Below are positions 5,833-6,000 of a stretch of 6,000 nucleotides of DNA, in pieces. A program made the position numbers and the translations under genes. The stretch spans positions 1 through 6,000 of the forward strand of contig JAUIKI010000098.1 of NCBI GenBank assembly GCA_030430875.1, in the 5' to 3' direction. A model generated the notes under the pieces. The model worked only from the letters and a program-made list of their open reading frames with translations, was not told where the DNA came from and made no database searches. The first letter of the stretch is position 1. Each line of letters opens with the position of its first letter. This stretch comes from Gammaproteobacteria bacterium (GTDB taxonomy: Bacteria; Pseudomonadota; Gammaproteobacteria; Pseudomonadales; JAUIKI01).

Positions 5833-6000
5833 ATGAACAAAAAAATACGTTTCTGTTTTCAATTATCACCCTACTATTCTCTGCTCTCCTTTACATTCAA
5901 CCAGTATCTGCAGAAACAAATAAGATCACAATCGCAAGCATAAAAAAATTTCTTGCTCACCAAGATCAGTTATTAATAAAAAAAGATATTGAAAGTTTCG
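5833..6000 (+). CDS. Putative exported protein, apparent frameshift at an A7 run, 3' end beyond window
   Basis: Family not recognised. The ATG at 5833 with a good ribosome binding site encodes MNKK, then enters a run of seven A residues (5839-5845). Read straight on, the frame gives IRFCFQ and ends at TAA 5941-5943. If the frame moves by -1 in the A run (equivalent to one extra A), the product has a textbook Sec signal peptide: MNKKNTFLF, hydrophobic core SIITLLFSALLYI, and PVSA before the predicted cut, followed by ETNKITIASIKKF and on to KKDIESF, open to the edge (29 mature residues visible). No other start exists in that frame except a CTG at 5853, which would lack the positive N-region. 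This may be a pseudogene, a phase-variable or slippage-expressed gene, or a sequencing error in a homopolymer. The mature N-terminus faintly resembles the first helix of NTF2/SnoaL-like proteins; that is a guess. Confidence 0.6.

Noticed and set aside
5829..5834. TATAAT as a promoter -10 box
   Set aside because: It overlaps the ATG of the exported-protein gene and has no -35 box at suitable spacing; transcription would begin inside the coding region.
5853..5855. CTG as the true start of the exported protein, avoiding a frameshift
   Set aside because: CTG starts are rare, there is no ribosome binding site at the right distance, and the signal peptide would lose its positively charged N-region, which the ATG at 5833 supplies.
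1..6000. CRISPR array, insertion sequence, prophage, toxin-antitoxin, tRNA or rRNA gene
   Set aside because: No regularly spaced repeats, transposase or recombinase motifs, tRNA cloverleaf or rRNA sequence were seen; the window is mostly conserved housekeeping genes.

Overview
The window looks like chromosomal core DNA from a moderately AT-rich gammaproteobacterium. Every complete protein resembles its Escherichia coli or Pseudomonas counterpart along its whole length. The gene order rlmN, pilF/pilW, ispG, hisS, yfgM is the conserved gammaproteobacterial block that usually continues into bamB and der. A type IV pilus pilotin and the AT-rich composition would suit a Legionellales-like lineage, but that placement is inference; the sequence does not name the organism.

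Layout. Five genes lie on the minus strand and are transcribed from right to left: rlmN (4969 to 3845), a pilF/pilW-like lipoprotein gene (3825 to 3025), ispG (3014 to 1881), hisS (1674 to 400), and the first 119 codons of a yfgM-like gene running off the left edge (357 to 1). The first three are packed with gaps of 19 and 10 bases and look like one transcription unit. A 206-base gap separates ispG from hisS. It holds a possible terminator hairpin at the ispG stop, a candidate promoter, a possible 13-codon upstream ORF with its own ribosome binding site, and a hairpin that begins at that ORF's stop codon. hisS starts with TTG and yfgM with GTG.

On the plus strand, yajQ (5282-5764) is divergent from rlmN across a 312-base AT-rich intergenic region carrying a good yajQ promoter and a plausible rlmN -10 box. 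Downstream of yajQ a gene for an exported protein begins at 5833 and leaves the window at the right edge. Its ribosome binding site and ATG are in one frame, while the rest of its signal peptide and the mature protein are in another; a run of seven A residues lies at the junction.

How the genes fit together. RlmN (rRNA/tRNA methylation), HisRS (tRNA charging) and YfgM (periplasmic chaperone network at SecYEG) serve protein synthesis and export. IspG makes isoprenoid precursors and PilF is the outer-membrane pilotin for type IV pili. The shared location is an old conserved neighbourhood, not a single pathway. I see no mobile element, CRISPR array, tRNA/rRNA gene or defence system. The points worth a second look are the A7 frameshift in the exported-protein gene, the hisS leader, and the absence of rodZ between pilF and ispG.
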